A stretch of 64,000 bases of DNA from Sphingomonas sp. GTDB lineage: Bacteria; Pseudomonadota; Alphaproteobacteria; Sphingomonadales; Sphingomonadaceae. The stretch spans positions 407,384-471,383 of the forward strand of contig JAFKLY010000006.1 in NCBI GenBank assembly GCA_017304655.1, read 5' to 3'. Positions 31,016-40,297 of the stretch are shown here, one piece after another (position 1 is the first letter of the stretch; every line of letters begins with the position of its first letter). The notes under the pieces are model-generated. The model searched no databases. It saw only the letters and a program-made list of their open reading frames with translations, and was not told the origin of the DNA. The position numbers and the translations under genes are program-made.

Positions 31016-33159
31016 ACTATGTCGCGTCTGAGGCGGACTGGACCAAGGGTCCGGTCGAGACGCGTTTTGCCGTGCCGGACATGCATTGCGCCGGCTGCAT
31101 TTCCAAGATCGAGCGCCTGCTGCCGGAGCAGCCGGGGGTTCGCTCGGCCCGTGTCAATTTCTCGGCCAAGACCGTTGCCGTCGCTCATGCTTCCGGCCTG
31201 ACCGAGCCGGACCTGATCCGCGCGTTCGATGCGATCGGCTTCGACGCGCAGCCGCTGCATAGCGAAGCGGCGCTGCAGCGCAGCCAGGCGCTCAAGCGGC
31301 TGGTCCGGGCGCTCGCTGTCGCGGCCTTCGCGGCGATGAATGTCATGCTGCTTTCCGTCTCGGTCTGGTCCGGGGCGGATGGCAATGCGCGCAATCTGTT
31401 CCACTGGATTTCGGCGCTCATCGCCATTCCGGCAGTGGCCTATGCCGGCCAGCCTTTCTTCCGGTCGGCGTTCAAGGCGCTGAAGGCGCGCACGACGAAC
31501 ATGGACGTGCCGATCTCCATCGGCGTGTCGCTCGCCACCGGCATGAGCTTCTATGAGACGATCATCGGCGGCGAACATGCCTGGTTCGATGGCGCGCTGA
31601 TGCTGCTCGCTTTCCTGCTCGCCGGGCGCGTGCTCGACGAGATGATGCGTGGCCGCGCCGCCAGCGGGGCCGAGGCGCTGGTGCGCCGCACAGCGCCGGG
31701 CGCCATGCGTCTGGCCGCGGATGGCTCCAGCCAGTGGGTCGAGGCGGATGCGCTGGCGGTCGGCGACCGGGTGCTGGTCGCGGCCGGCGAACGGCTGGCT
31801 GCGGACGGCGTGATCGAGGCGGGCAGCAGCCGGTTCGACCTGTCGCTGCTCACCGGCGAAAGCGCGCCCGTCACGCTGGCGGTGGGCGATCCGGCGACGG
31901 CAGGCACGCTCAATCTCGACGGGCCAGTGACGTTGCGCGTCACCGCCGTGGGCGAGGCGCGGGCCATTGCCGAGATCGCGCGGCTCATGGAGAGCGCGAC
32001 GCAGGCCAAGTCCCGCTATGTCCGCCTCGCCGATCGGGCCTCGCGCCTCTATGCGCCGGCGGTGCACACGCTTGCCGCCGTGAGCTTTGCCGGCTGGATG
32101 ATCGCAGGAGCGGGCTGGCATGAGTCACTGCTCGTGGCGATCGCCGTGCTCATCATCACCTGCCCCTGCGCGCTCGGCCTTGCCGTGCCGGTCGCGCAGG
32201 TCGTGGTCTGCAGCGCGATGATGCGCGCCGGGCTGCTGGTGAAGGATGGCAGCGCGCTGGAGCGCCTTGCCAAGGCGGACGAAGCACTGTTCGACAAGAC
32301 CGGCACGCTGACGCTCGGCCGGCCCGAAGCCTCCGGGCTGGAGGCGCTGAACGAGGAGGAGCGGCGGATCGCGCGCGGCCTCGCCATGGCGAGCCGGCAT
32401 CCGCTGGCGATCGCGCTGCGTCAGGGGCTGGGCGGGGCCGATGTCGGCCCGGCGGCGCTGAGCGACGTGGAAGAGATTTCCGGCGAGGGCGTCCATGCCC
32501 GGCATGAGGGCCAAGCGGTTGCCATGCGCCGGCCGCATCCGGACGAACTTGCCGGCGTGGCGGGCGATCCGGCCATGACCGTGGCGCTCGATCTGGGCAT
32601 GGGCCGCGTCCATATCATTCGCTTTGCCGATGCGCTGCGGCCTGATGCGGCTCGTGCGCTCGATGAACTGCGCGCGCTTGGCCTGCCGCCCAGCGTCATG
32701 TCCGGTGACCGCGCCGATGCGGTGGCGGCCGTCGCGGCGCAGCTCGGCCTTGTGGGGCAGGGCGGCATGCGCCCGGCCGACAAGCTTGCGCGGCTGGAGG
32801 CGGAGGTTGCCGCCGGCCGCAAGCCGCTGATGGTGGGCGATGGTCTCAACGATGGTCCGGCGCTCGCGGCCGCTCACGTCTCCATGGCGCCCGGCTCGGC
32901 CAGCGACGTCGGCCAGCAGGCGGCCGATATCGTGTTTCTGGGCGACAGTCTGCTCGGCATCCCGCGCGCTGTCCGCGCCTCGCGCGCGGCTTTGCGCGTG
33001 GTGAAGGAAAATCTCGGGCTGGCGATCGGCTATAACATCCTCGCCGTGCCGCTCGCCATTGCGGGGCAAGTGACGCCACTCATTGCGGCGGTGGCGATGT
33101 CCACCAGCTCGCTCATCGTCGTGGCGAATTCGCTGCGCCTGCGCTGGGCCGTCAAATGA
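31012..33159 (+). CDS. ccoI: Copper-transporting P1B-type ATPase CcoI
   Basis: A 715-residue heavy-metal ATPase that exports Cu(I) for the cbb3 binuclear centre. An N-terminal HMA domain has MHCAGC (Cys26, Cys29); the membrane CPC site is C384-P-C386; SLLTGESAPVTL is the actuator loop, FDKTGTLTLG carries phosphorylated Asp428, and VGDGLNDGPALAAAHVSMA is the hinge motif. Eight transmembrane segments are expected. It is the CcoI/FixI low-flux subtype by its place inside ccoGHIS. Confidence 0.94.
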   Translation: MNYVASEADWTKGPVETRFAVPDMHCAGCISKIERLLPEQPGVRSARVNFSAKTVAVAHASGLTEPDLIRAFDAIGFDAQPLHSEAALQRSQALKRLVRALAVAAFAAMNVMLLSVSVWSGADGNARNLFHWISALIAIPAVAYAGQPFFRSAFKALKARTTNMDVPISIGVSLATGMSFYETIIGGEHAWFDGALMLLAFLLAGRVLDEMMRGRAASGAEALVRRTAPGAMRLAADGSSQWVEADALAVGDRVLVAAGERLAADGVIEAGSSRFDLSLLTGESAPVTLAVGDPATAGTLNLDGPVTLRVTAVGEARAIAEIARLMESATQAKSRYVRLADRASRLYAPAVHTLAAVSFAGWMIAGAGWHESLLVAIAVLIITCPCALGLAVPVAQVVVCSAMMRAGLLVKDGSALERLAKADEALFDKTGTLTLGRPEASGLEALNEEERRIARGLAMASRHPLAIALRQGLGGADVGPAALSDVEEISGEGVHARHEGQAVAMRRPHPDELAGVAGDPAMTVALDLGMGRVHIIRFADALRPDAARALDELRALGLPPSVMSGDRADAVAAVAAQLGLVGQGGMRPADKLARLEAEVAAGRKPLMVGDGLNDGPALAAAHVSMAPGSASDVGQQAADIVFLGDSLLGIPRAVRASRAALRVVKENLGLAIGYNILAVPLAIAGQVTPLIAAVAMSTSSLIVVANSLRLRWAVK

Positions 33160-33311
33160 ACGGCCTGCTGATCCTGATCCCCATCGCGCTTGGCCTCGGC
33201 CTTGCCGGGCTTGGCGCGTTCATGTGGTCGCTGCGCAATGGCCAGTTCGAGGATCCCGATGGGGCGGCGATGCGCATTCTCATTGATGATGAGGATCGTC
33301 CGGGCGACTGA
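33156..33311 (+). CDS. ccoS: Cbb3-type oxidase assembly protein CcoS
   Basis: A 51-residue protein: MNGLLILIPIALGLGLAGLG forms a single transmembrane helix, then FMWSLRNGQFEDPDGAAMRI, the CcoS/FixS signature, and an acidic end. CcoS is needed for haem b and copper insertion. Its ATG overlaps the ccoI stop (ATGA). The motif after the helix leaves little doubt despite the small size. Confidence 0.92.
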   Translation: MNGLLILIPIALGLGLAGLGAFMWSLRNGQFEDPDGAAMRILIDDEDRPGD

Positions 33312-33454
33312 CCGCCCCGCTCAATTCGAGTCTCTGCCGATGGATCGCTGTGCCGATGATCGCCTGAACAGGAAGGCGGTGAGCGCCTTTTAATATCAGC
33401 GCTATGGCCGATATCTTTTACGGGTTCTCGCAGGATGTGCGCGCGGATGCTGCG

Positions 33455-33504
33455 CACAAAAATACGCGCGGGTTCCCTGGAGAGGAGAGGGGGGAACCCG
33501 CGCG
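33455..33504 (-). terminator. Rho-independent terminator of the ompW-like gene
   Basis: A perfect 13-bp stem CGCGCGGGTTCCC / GGGAACCCGCGCG (33465-33477 and 33492-33504). On the minus strand it is followed by TATTTTTGTG, so it terminates the leftward OmpW-like gene. The gap 33312-33454 shows no gene. Confidence 0.85.
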
Positions 33505-33530
33505 CTTGTGCGGCCTTGGGGCCGATCGTG

Positions 33531-34208
33531 TTAGAAGCGGTAGGACAGGCCGCCGCTGATCACCCAGGGATCAAGCTGGTGGCGGGTCTCGAGCAGGGTC
33601 GCGCCAGCCGCGTTGTAGAAGACGGCGGTCGGGCGGACGAAGTAGCGCTTCGCATCGAAGGTCACGCCCAGGCCGGAGGTGCCGACCGGAATGTCCACGC
33701 CTGCCTGCAGGGCAAAGCCGACCTTGCTCTTCACCTTGGCGCTGGTCGCGCCCAGCGCGGCGGTGCCGCCGGCGCCCACCTTGGAATCCAGGATGAGGAA
33801 GTAGCTCGGGCCTGCGCCGATATAGGGCTTAATCGGGCCGGCATTCAGGTGATACTTCAGCGTCACCGTCGCCGGCAGGATGAGAATGTCGTCGATCAGC
33901 CGGTTGACGCCCTTGATGGCGCCGGCGCCATCGACATGGTGAGCGGTCAGGCAGCAGATCGTCTCGACCGAGACCGCATCATTCAGGAAATATTCGATTG
34001 CGACGGTCGGCACCCAGTTGTCGCTCGCCGCCGTGTTCGTGCCGGCAGGCAAGGTGACTGTCGCGCTCTTGATCGTGTCGATCTTGCCGTCGGGCAGCAC
34101 GCCGGTGGCGAGCAGCTTGACCTGAATCTTGCCGTCGGCGGCCTGTGCCGCAACCGGCGCGGCCAGCGCCATGACACCGGCGATGCAGGAGAGAAAACGC
34201 GCTTTCAT
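33531..34208 (-). CDS. OmpW family outer membrane protein
   Basis: A 225-residue outer-membrane beta-barrel with a signal peptide (MKARFLSCIAGVMALAAPVAAQAA, cleavage after AQA). ILILPATVTLKYHLN and IKPYIGAGPSYF are characteristic OmpW strands, and the chain ends with an aromatic (YRF), as barrel proteins do. OmpW forms a narrow hydrophobic channel and is FNR- or oxygen-controlled in several bacteria. The FNR box at 34300 lies about 98 bases upstream. ATG at 34208 is chosen for the clean signal peptide. Confidence 0.87.
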   Translation of the reverse strand: MKARFLSCIAGVMALAAPVAAQAADGKIQVKLLATGVLPDGKIDTIKSATVTLPAGTNTAASDNWVPTVAIEYFLNDAVSVETICCLTAHHVDGAGAIKGVNRLIDDILILPATVTLKYHLNAGPIKPYIGAGPSYFLILDSKVGAGGTAALGATSAKVKSKVGFALQAGVDIPVGTSGLGVTFDAKRYFVRPTAVFYNAAGATLLETRHQLDPWVISGGLSYRF

Positions 34209-34299
34209 GGGATATTTTCCTTTCATTTCATTCCCTGAACCGTGGCCCCTCGATAGGGCGGCCTCGATCGGGCGACATTGACATGGCGCAAGCGCAGGC

Positions 34300-34313
34300 T
34301 TGATCGAGGTCAA
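34300..34313. promoter_or_regulatory. FNR box shared by ompW-like gene and hemN
   Basis: TTGATCGAGGTCAA matches the FNR consensus in nine of ten half-site bases. It is centred 42 bases before hemN and 98 before the ompW-like gene. A second, weak box (TTGAC-N4-CGCAA) sits at 34278-34291. If hemN is activated from this site at -41.5 its mRNA would be almost leaderless. Confidence 0.7.
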
Positions 34314-34348
34314 GGGGCAGGGCGCGCCGCCGCGCTAATCATGTCTGC

Positions 34349-35671
34349 ATGTGGCCTTATCATCCCGATCTGCTTGCCCGGCCGGTGCCGCGCTACACCA
34401 GCTATCCGACCGCGGTGGAGTTCACGCCCTCGGTCGCGGACGCTCAGCTTGGCGCCGCGCTGGATGGCGTTGCGCACGGCCAGCCGGTGTCGCTCTATGT
34501 GCACATCCCCTTCTGCCAGGAAATCTGCTGGTACTGCGGCTGCAACACGGGCCGCTCCAACAAGTCGCAGCGTCTGAGCGCTTATCTCGATGCGCTCCAT
34601 GCCGAGATTCGCACGCTCGCCGCGCGGCTTGGGCGGCGCCCCAAGGTGCAGCGCATCGCCTTTGGCGGGGGCAGCCCGAATGCGATCTCGCCGGTCGATT
34701 TCGCCCGGCTGGTGGATGAGCTGATGGTGGCCTTTGGCTGCAGCGCGCCCGTGCTGTCCGTCGAGCTTGATCCGCGCGGGTTCGATGCCGATTGGGCCAT
34801 GACGCTGGGCGTTGCCGGCGCCAAGCGCGCCAGCCTGGGCGTGCAGACCTTCGATCCTGCCATTCAGGCCGGGATCGGCCGGGTGCAGCCGCGCGCGCTG
34901 ATCGCCAGCACGGTGGACCGGCTCCGCGCCAATGGCTGCCGCTCGATCAATTTCGACCTCATGTATGGCCTGCCGGGGCAGGACCGGGCTATCCTCATGG
35001 AAACGCTGGACGAAGCGGTTGCCATGCGGCCCGATCGTGTTGCATTGTTCGGCTATGCCCATGTCCCGCACATGCTGCCGCGCCAGAAGCGGATCGATGC
35101 GACGAACCTGCCCGATCAGGCCGAGCGCTTCGCCATGGCTGCGCTTGGGCATGACCGGCTCGTCGCAGCGGGCTATGTGCCGGTCGGGTTCGATCATTTC
35201 GCCTTGCCTTATGACGATCTGGCGCAAGCCCAGACCGCAGGCACGCTGCGCCGGAATTTCCAGGGCTTTACCGAGGATGGCTCGGACGTGCTCATCGGCA
35301 TCGGCGCGAGCGCGATCAGCCAGTTCCCGCAGATGATCGTGCAGAATGACAAGAATAGCGGCCGTTACCGCATGCGCGCCACCGCTGGCCGGCTGACCGG
35401 CGAGCGCGGCGTCCTGCGTGATGCGGACGATCAGCAGCGCGGCGCGATCATCGAGGGGCTGCTGTGCGGCCGCGCGGTGGATGTCGGCGCCTATCTGCAA
35501 GGCGAAGCAATGCTGGACGGTCTTGCGCCGTTCCTTGAGCGCGGTCTTGCAAGGCTCGATCAGGGACTGCTCTCCATCAGCGATGACGGGCGGCCCTATG
35601 GCCGGGCCATCGCCGTGCTGTTCGATCGGCATCGGGGTGTCTCGCCCCAGCGGTTCAGCAGCGCGATCTGA
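34349..35671 (+). CDS. hemN: Oxygen-independent coproporphyrinogen III dehydrogenase
   Basis: A 440-residue radical SAM enzyme that makes protoporphyrinogen IX without O2 for haem synthesis. YVHIPFCQEICWYCGCNT holds the cluster ligands Cys56, Cys60, Cys63 and the HemN-specific extra Cys65. RYTSYPTAVEF at the N-terminus and FGGGSPNAISP, GVQTFDP and FDLMYGLPGQ are true HemN features, separating it from HemW. Haem demand of the cbb3 oxidase and the shared FNR control explain the location. Confidence 0.93.
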   Translation: MWPYHPDLLARPVPRYTSYPTAVEFTPSVADAQLGAALDGVAHGQPVSLYVHIPFCQEICWYCGCNTGRSNKSQRLSAYLDALHAEIRTLAARLGRRPKVQRIAFGGGSPNAISPVDFARLVDELMVAFGCSAPVLSVELDPRGFDADWAMTLGVAGAKRASLGVQTFDPAIQAGIGRVQPRALIASTVDRLRANGCRSINFDLMYGLPGQDRAILMETLDEAVAMRPDRVALFGYAHVPHMLPRQKRIDATNLPDQAERFAMAALGHDRLVAAGYVPVGFDHFALPYDDLAQAQTAGTLRRNFQGFTEDGSDVLIGIGASAISQFPQMIVQNDKNSGRYRMRATAGRLTGERGVLRDADDQQRGAIIEGLLCGRAVDVGAYLQGEAMLDGLAPFLERGLARLDQGLLSISDDGRPYGRAIAVLFDRHRGVSPQRFSSAI

Positions 35672-35672
35672 C

Positions 35673-36353
35673 ATGGCGCCGCCGCTCAGTTTTGCGGGCG
35701 GGCTGCTGCTGGGGTTCGCCTCCAGCCTGCATTGCGTGGGCATGTGTGGTGGCATTGCGCTGTTGCTTGGCCGGCCCACCGCGTCGAGCCGGCGTCCCTT
35801 CGTCGATCCTCTGGTGCTCCACGCCGGGCGGATCACCGCCTATATGGCGTTCGGCGGCGTCGCGGGCGCGGTCGGATCGACTGCGCTCGACGGGCTGGAT
35901 GGCGCGCTGGCGCACCAGTTGCTCCGCTGGGCTGCGGCCATGACGCTCGCCTGGGTGGGGCTCTCGACCATGGGGCTGATGCCGTCGCCCGCGCTGATCG
36001 GCCATGCCGTGCAGGCGCGCCTGCCCCGTCCGGCCCTCGCGCTGCGCCTGCCGGGCGAACTGCGCGGCTATGCGGCGGGCCTCGGTTGGGGCCTGATGCC
36101 CTGCGGCATGGTCTATGGCGCGTTGCTCTATGCCATGTTCGCCGGTTCGCTGCCCGGCGGCATGCTGGTCATGGCTGGCTTTGGCCTCGGCACCTTGCCG
36201 GCGCTGCTCGCGGTCAGCAGCGGATCGGTGGCACTGGCGGCGCTTGCCCGTCGCCCTGCCGTGCGCTGGATCGCCGGGGCGGCCATTCTGCTGCTCGCAG
36301 GGCTGAGCCTCCTGCCCGGCGAGGCGAGCCTGCTCGCATATTGCCGCAGCTGA
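35673..36353 (+). CDS. TauE/SafE-like (DsbD_2-type) membrane protein
   Basis: A 226-residue polytopic membrane protein with about six helices. [14 protein letters not shown] in the first helix and [19 protein letters not shown] after the middle loop are the paired Cys motifs of the family often found beside cbb3 genes and annotated as sulfite exporter TauE/SafE. The Cys/Met pattern suggests thiol or copper handling for oxidase assembly rather than sulfite export (inference). It begins two bases after the hemN stop. Confidence 0.82.
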   Translation: MAPPLSFAGGLLLGFASSLHCVGMCGGIALLLGRPTASSRRPFVDPLVLHAGRITAYMAFGGVAGAVGSTALDGLDGALAHQLLRWAAAMTLAWVGLSTMGLMPSPALIGHAVQARLPRPALALRLPGELRGYAAGLGWGLMPCGMVYGALLYAMFAGSLPGGMLVMAGFGLGTLPALLAVSSGSVALAALARRPAVRWIAGAAILLLAGLSLLPGEASLLAYCRS

Positions 36354-36459
36354 GCCAGCACGTCTTCCTTTAGGGTTGCCAGAATCGGTCGCACGTCCCA
36401 ACAAGCGCGGGATCGGGCGCTGGCTTGCGCTCATTGACTTTCTCCGCGGAGGACAAGGA

Positions 36460-37572
36460 ATGAAGACACGCGCTGCCGTCGCTTTCGAGGCCAAGAAGCC
36501 GCTGGAGATTGTCGAGCTGGATCTGGAAGGGCCGAAGGCGGGCGAAGTGCTGGTCGAGATCATGGCGACCGGCATCTGCCATACGGACGCCTATACGCTC
36601 GATGGCCTCGACAGCGAGGGCATCTTCCCCAGCGTGCTCGGCCATGAGGGCGCGGGCATCGTGCGCGAGGTTGGCGCGGGCGTGACCAGCGTGGTGCCGG
36701 GCGACCACGTCATCCCGCTCTACACGCCGGAATGCCGCCAGTGTAAGTCCTGCCTCTCGGGCAAGACCAACCTGTGCACCGCGATCCGCGCCACGCAGGG
36801 CAAGGGGCTGATGCCTGACGGCACGACGCGCTTCTCCTACAAGGGCCAGCCGATCTATCATTATATGGGCTGCTCGACCTTCTCGAACTTCACCGTGCTG
36901 CCCGAGATCGCGGTGGCGAAAATCCGTGAGGACGCGCCGTTCAAGACGAGCTGCTACATCGGCTGCGGCGTGACGACCGGCGTGGGCGCGGTCATCAACA
37001 CCGCCAAGGTGCAGGTCGGTGACAATGTCGTCATCTTCGGCCTCGGCGGCATCGGTCTCAATGTGATTCAGGGTGCGCGCCTTGCCGGCGCCAACAAGAT
37101 CATCGGCGTCGACATCAATCCCGATCGCGAGGAGTGGGGCCGCAAGTTCGGTATGACCGACTTCCTCAACAGCAAGGGCATGAGCCGGGAGGACGTTGTG
37201 GCGAAGATCGTCGCCATGACGGACGGCGGCGCGGACTACACCTTCGATGCGACCGGCAATACCGAGGTGATGCGCACGGCGCTGGAAGCCTGCCATCGCG
37301 GCTGGGGCACCTCGATCATCATCGGCGTGGCCGAGGCGGGCAAGGAGATCAGTACCCGTCCGTTCCAGCTCGTCACCGGGCGCAACTGGCGCGGCACGGC
37401 GTTCGGCGGCGCCAAGGGCCGCACGGACGTGCCCAAGATCGTTGACATGTACATGACCGGCAAGATCGAGATCGATCCGATGATCACGCACGTCATGGGC
37501 CTCGAGGAGATCAATACCGCCTTCGATCTCATGCACGCCGGCAAGAGCATCCGCTCCGTCGTCGTGTTCTGA
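36460..37572 (+). CDS. adhC: S-(hydroxymethyl)glutathione dehydrogenase / class III alcohol dehydrogenase
   Basis: A 370-residue zinc enzyme that oxidises S-hydroxymethylglutathione to S-formylglutathione with NAD+. [44 protein letters not shown] (structural zinc) and [19 protein letters not shown] (NAD) are the class III signatures; [12 protein letters not shown] is a further family hallmark. ATG at 36460 has GGAGGACAAGGA upstream. It starts the formaldehyde detoxification operon. Formaldehyde released from lignin methoxyl or hydroxymethyl groups is a plausible source (inference). Confidence 0.95.
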   Translation: MKTRAAVAFEAKKPLEIVELDLEGPKAGEVLVEIMATGICHTDAYTLDGLDSEGIFPSVLGHEGAGIVREVGAGVTSVVPGDHVIPLYTPECRQCKSCLSGKTNLCTAIRATQGKGLMPDGTTRFSYKGQPIYHYMGCSTFSNFTVLPEIAVAKIREDAPFKTSCYIGCGVTTGVGAVINTAKVQVGDNVVIFGLGGIGLNVIQGARLAGANKIIGVDINPDREEWGRKFGMTDFLNSKGMSREDVVAKIVAMTDGGADYTFDATGNTEVMRTALEACHRGWGTSIIIGVAEAGKEISTRPFQLVTGRNWRGTAFGGAKGRTDVPKIVDMYMTGKIEIDPMITHVMGLEEINTAFDLMHAGKSIRSVVVF

Positions 37573-37605
37573 TCGCTTCGGCTGGCTGACCGCGGGAGAC
37601 AACCC

Positions 37606-37995
37606 TTGTTGAGACACCTCGTTCTGGGTGCAGACGATCTTGAGACGGCGCGCGTCTTTTACGACGCAACCTTCGAGACGATTGGCGTTCCGGCGGCGCA
37701 GGCGGATGCCAAGGGTCGGCTCCTGTATCGGCATCAGGGCGTGCTGTTCATTGTCGGCCACCCGATCAATGGCCAGCCCGCCAGCCATGCCAATGGCGGC
37801 ACGGTCGGCTTTCTCGCGCCGTCGCCGGAGGCGGTGAAGGCCTGGTATGCCATCGGCCTGACGCATGGCGGCGTGGCCTGCGAGGGCGAGCCGGAGCATC
37901 GCATATCCCCCGGCACGGGCCGGGGCGTCTGGGTCGCCTATCTGCGCGACCCGGCCGGAAACAAGCTTTGTGCCGCATGGGATGAGCCGCAATAA
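37606..37995 (+). CDS. VOC family protein
   Basis: A 129-residue single-domain VOC (glyoxalase/bleomycin-resistance fold) protein: RHLVLGADDLETARVFYDAT, GHPINGQPASHANGGTVGF and VAYLRDPAGNKLCA. It is about 45 per cent alike by eye to the next gene. The start is TTG at 37606 with GGGAG seven bases upstream; an adjacent TTG is possible. Its place between adhC and fghA suggests a role with formaldehyde-glutathione adducts or glyoxals; no activity can be assigned. Confidence 0.82.
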   Translation: MLRHLVLGADDLETARVFYDATFETIGVPAAQADAKGRLLYRHQGVLFIVGHPINGQPASHANGGTVGFLAPSPEAVKAWYAIGLTHGGVACEGEPEHRISPGTGRGVWVAYLRDPAGNKLCAAWDEPQ

Positions 37996-38057
37996 GGTCC
38001 ACAGCGCGCAGGGAAACCGAAGCCAGTCAGTTCCACCCAATATTGAGGAGAGACACA

Positions 38058-38441
38058 ATGTTTACGCACATCATGGTCGGCGCCAAGGATATCGCGCAGA
38101 GCACGAAGTTCTATGATGCGGTGCTTGGTGCGCTGGGCGCCGGCGCCGGCCACAACATCGGCGACCGCGCCTTTTACTCGCATAATGGCGGCACTTTCGG
38201 CTTCGTCACGCCGATCGACGGCCAGCCGGCCACGCACGCCAATGGCGGCACCATCGGTTTCGCAGCGGCTGACAAGGCGCAGGTCGATGCGTTCCACGCC
38301 GCCGGCCTCGCCAATGGCGGCTCCTGCGCGGGTGAGCCGGGCAAGCGTCCGCAGGCACCGGGCAATGCCTATGGCGCCTATCTGCGTGACCCCACCGGCA
38401 ACAAGATCTGCGCTTTCTGCCAGCTGCCCGAAGGCGCCTGA
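38058..38441 (+). CDS. VOC family protein (tandem paralogue)
   Basis: A 127-residue VOC protein: THIMVGAKDIAQSTKFYDAV, ATHANGGTIGFAAADKAQVD and GAYLRDPTGNKICAFC. GAGGAGAG precedes the ATG at 38058. The metal-binding pattern is incomplete compared with glyoxalase I. It forms a tandem pair with the preceding gene inside the adhC-fghA operon and ends five bases before fghA. Confidence 0.85.
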   Translation: MFTHIMVGAKDIAQSTKFYDAVLGALGAGAGHNIGDRAFYSHNGGTFGFVTPIDGQPATHANGGTIGFAAADKAQVDAFHAAGLANGGSCAGEPGKRPQAPGNAYGAYLRDPTGNKICAFCQLPEGA

Positions 38442-38446
38442 GTCGC

Positions 38447-39307
38447 ATGACGCTGGAAACGCTCTCGACGAACAAGGCCTTTGGCGGCGTCCAGGGCGTG
38501 TACCGGCATGAGTCGCGGGAGACGGGGACGGCGATGACATTCGCCGTCTTCGTCCCCGATCACGCGCCGGGCGAAACCTTGCCGGTGCTGTTCTATCTCT
38601 CGGGCCTCACCTGCACCCATGCCAATGTCATGGAGAAGGGCGAGTATCGCGCGGCCTGCGCGGCCGAGCGCATCATCTTCGTGGCACCGGACACCAGCCC
38701 GCGCGGCCCCGATCTGGCCGGCAACCCCGTGCCGGATGATGCCGAGGGCAAATATGATTTCGGGCTTGGCGCGGGCTTCTATGTCGATGCTACGCAGCCG
38801 CCCTTCGCACAGCATTATCGCATGCGCAGCTATATCGAGCAGGAGCTGCCGGCGCTGATTGCCGCGCACTTCCCGGCCGACATGACCCGGCAGGGCATCA
38901 CCGGGCACAGCATGGGTGGCCATGGCGCGCTCACCGTGGCGCTGCGCAATCCGGGCCGATTCCGCTCGGTCTCTGCCTTCGCGCCCATTGTCGCGCCGAG
39001 CCAGGTGCCCTGGGGCCACAAGGCGCTTGGCGGCTATCTGGGCGAGGACAAGGGCGCCTGGGCACAGCATGACGCGGTGGCTCTCATCGGGAGTGGCGCA
39101 CGCCTGCCCGATCTGCTGGTCGATCAGGGCGATGCCGACCAGTTTCTGGAGGAGCAGCTCAAGACGCATTTGCTGGAGGAGGCCTGCGCCAAGGCCGGCC
39201 AGCCGGCGACGATCCGCATGCAGCCGGGCTACGATCACAGCTATTATTTCATCTCGACCTTCATGGCCGAGCATGTCCGCTGGCATGGGGCGCGGCTGAA
39301 GGGCTGA
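38447..39307 (+). CDS. fghA: S-formylglutathione hydrolase
   Basis: A 286-residue esterase-D-type enzyme that hydrolyses S-formylglutathione to formate and glutathione, completing formaldehyde oxidation. LFYLSGLTCTHANVMEKG is the family signature; the triad is Ser155 (GHSMGGHG), Asp226 (DQGDAD) and His264 (YDHSYYF). It is five bases after the second VOC gene, in one operon with adhC. Confidence 0.94.
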   Translation: MTLETLSTNKAFGGVQGVYRHESRETGTAMTFAVFVPDHAPGETLPVLFYLSGLTCTHANVMEKGEYRAACAAERIIFVAPDTSPRGPDLAGNPVPDDAEGKYDFGLGAGFYVDATQPPFAQHYRMRSYIEQELPALIAAHFPADMTRQGITGHSMGGHGALTVALRNPGRFRSVSAFAPIVAPSQVPWGHKALGGYLGEDKGAWAQHDAVALIGSGARLPDLLVDQGDADQFLEEQLKTHLLEEACAKAGQPATIRMQPGYDHSYYFISTFMAEHVRWHGARLKG

Positions 39308-39340
39308 GCGGCGCCGGGGCTCCGTATAGCCCGCACTTCG

Positions 39341-40297
39341 TCAGGCGTCGACGCTCTCAACGGCGATGGACGCGCTCTGCGGGATTGCCACGGGCATCGG
39401 CGCGACGGGCAGGCGGCCCGGCACAAGCGTTGCCACGGCTTGGGAGATCGTCTGTTCGATCGCATCCAGCATGGCGTATCGCTGGCGATAGAGGCTGCGC
39501 TTGCGGGACGGGATGTCCGAGACCTCCCGCCGCACCGGCGCAACCGGCAGCGCGAACCAATTGGCGCACAGCCGCTCGCCGCTGCGCTCGATCCAGGCAT
39601 CGTCGTAATTGAGGCTGGCGACGCCGCGCGCTTCCTCGTCCGCATAGCGATGATGCCAGTGCCGGGCGTCCTCAGCGACGGCAAGGAGGTCCGTGACGCC
39701 GATGGCACGGCAGACCATGCGATGCAGCTCGATCATGAGGTCGCGCGGGCGAATGCCATGGGCGTCCTTGGTCATCGCCCGATAACGCTCGAGGACATCG
39801 TCGCCATCCCGACCTTGCAGGCCGCCTACATAGACTTTCAAGCCAGTCTCTTCGCGGGAGATGATGAACGCGATGGTGAACATGCGATCGACGCCATGCC
39901 ACAGGCTCAGGGTAGAGAGCCCGTCGCAGGTCATCCAATACGGCTCGTCGATCTTGAGGCTGTAATCCGGGCCGAGCGCGGGCAGTTTCGTCAGTTCGCG
40001 TGGTTCTCCCCAGGTCGGGCGCAGGATGCCGCCGAGCGCATGGATCGTCGCATGATGGTCGACGATCCTGGCGACCTTCTGCTCGACCGTCCAATTGACG
40101 CAGCAGATCGGCCGGAGCATGCGGCTCGCCAGATCGAACCATCGCGAGGGATTTAGGACGCGGCTCGGTGCGCCCTTGATCGAGAGAATGGCGCGCAGCA
40201 AATCCGGGCGGTCGCGCCAAAGGCCGACCAGCGCGAGCATTCGCTCCGCGCGCGTCGACGCCATGCGCCGGGCCGGGAAGATACGGCCTTCTTTCAT
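39341..40297 (-). CDS. VirK/YbjX (DUF535) family protein
   Basis: A 318-residue DUF535 protein. WFALPVAPVRREVSDIPSRK and RSLYRQRYAMLDAIE near the C-terminus and VGGLQGRDG in the middle are family hallmarks. Relatives VirK and YbjX affect envelope properties and peptide resistance; the molecular activity is unknown. ATG at 40297 (MKEGRIFPARRM) follows AGGGG; the frame opens 13 residues earlier. It is convergent with fghA and has no visible partner gene. Confidence 0.82.
   Translation of the reverse strand: MKEGRIFPARRMASTRAERMLALVGLWRDRPDLLRAILSIKGAPSRVLNPSRWFDLASRMLRPICCVNWTVEQKVARIVDHHATIHALGGILRPTWGEPRELTKLPALGPDYSLKIDEPYWMTCDGLSTLSLWHGVDRMFTIAFIISREETGLKVYVGGLQGRDGDDVLERYRAMTKDAHGIRPRDLMIELHRMVCRAIGVTDLLAVAEDARHWHHRYADEEARGVASLNYDDAWIERSGERLCANWFALPVAPVRREVSDIPSRKRSLYRQRYAMLDAIEQTISQAVATLVPGRLPVAPMPVAIPQSASIAVESVDA

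Noticed and set aside
35673..36353. Sulfite exporter role for the TauE/SafE-like protein
   Set aside because: The paired Cys motifs and the hemN-cbb3 context fit thiol or copper handling; no sulfur genes are nearby.
36370..38058. Minus-strand open frame of about 562 codons
   Set aside because: Antisense to adhC and the first VOC gene; no recognisable domain.
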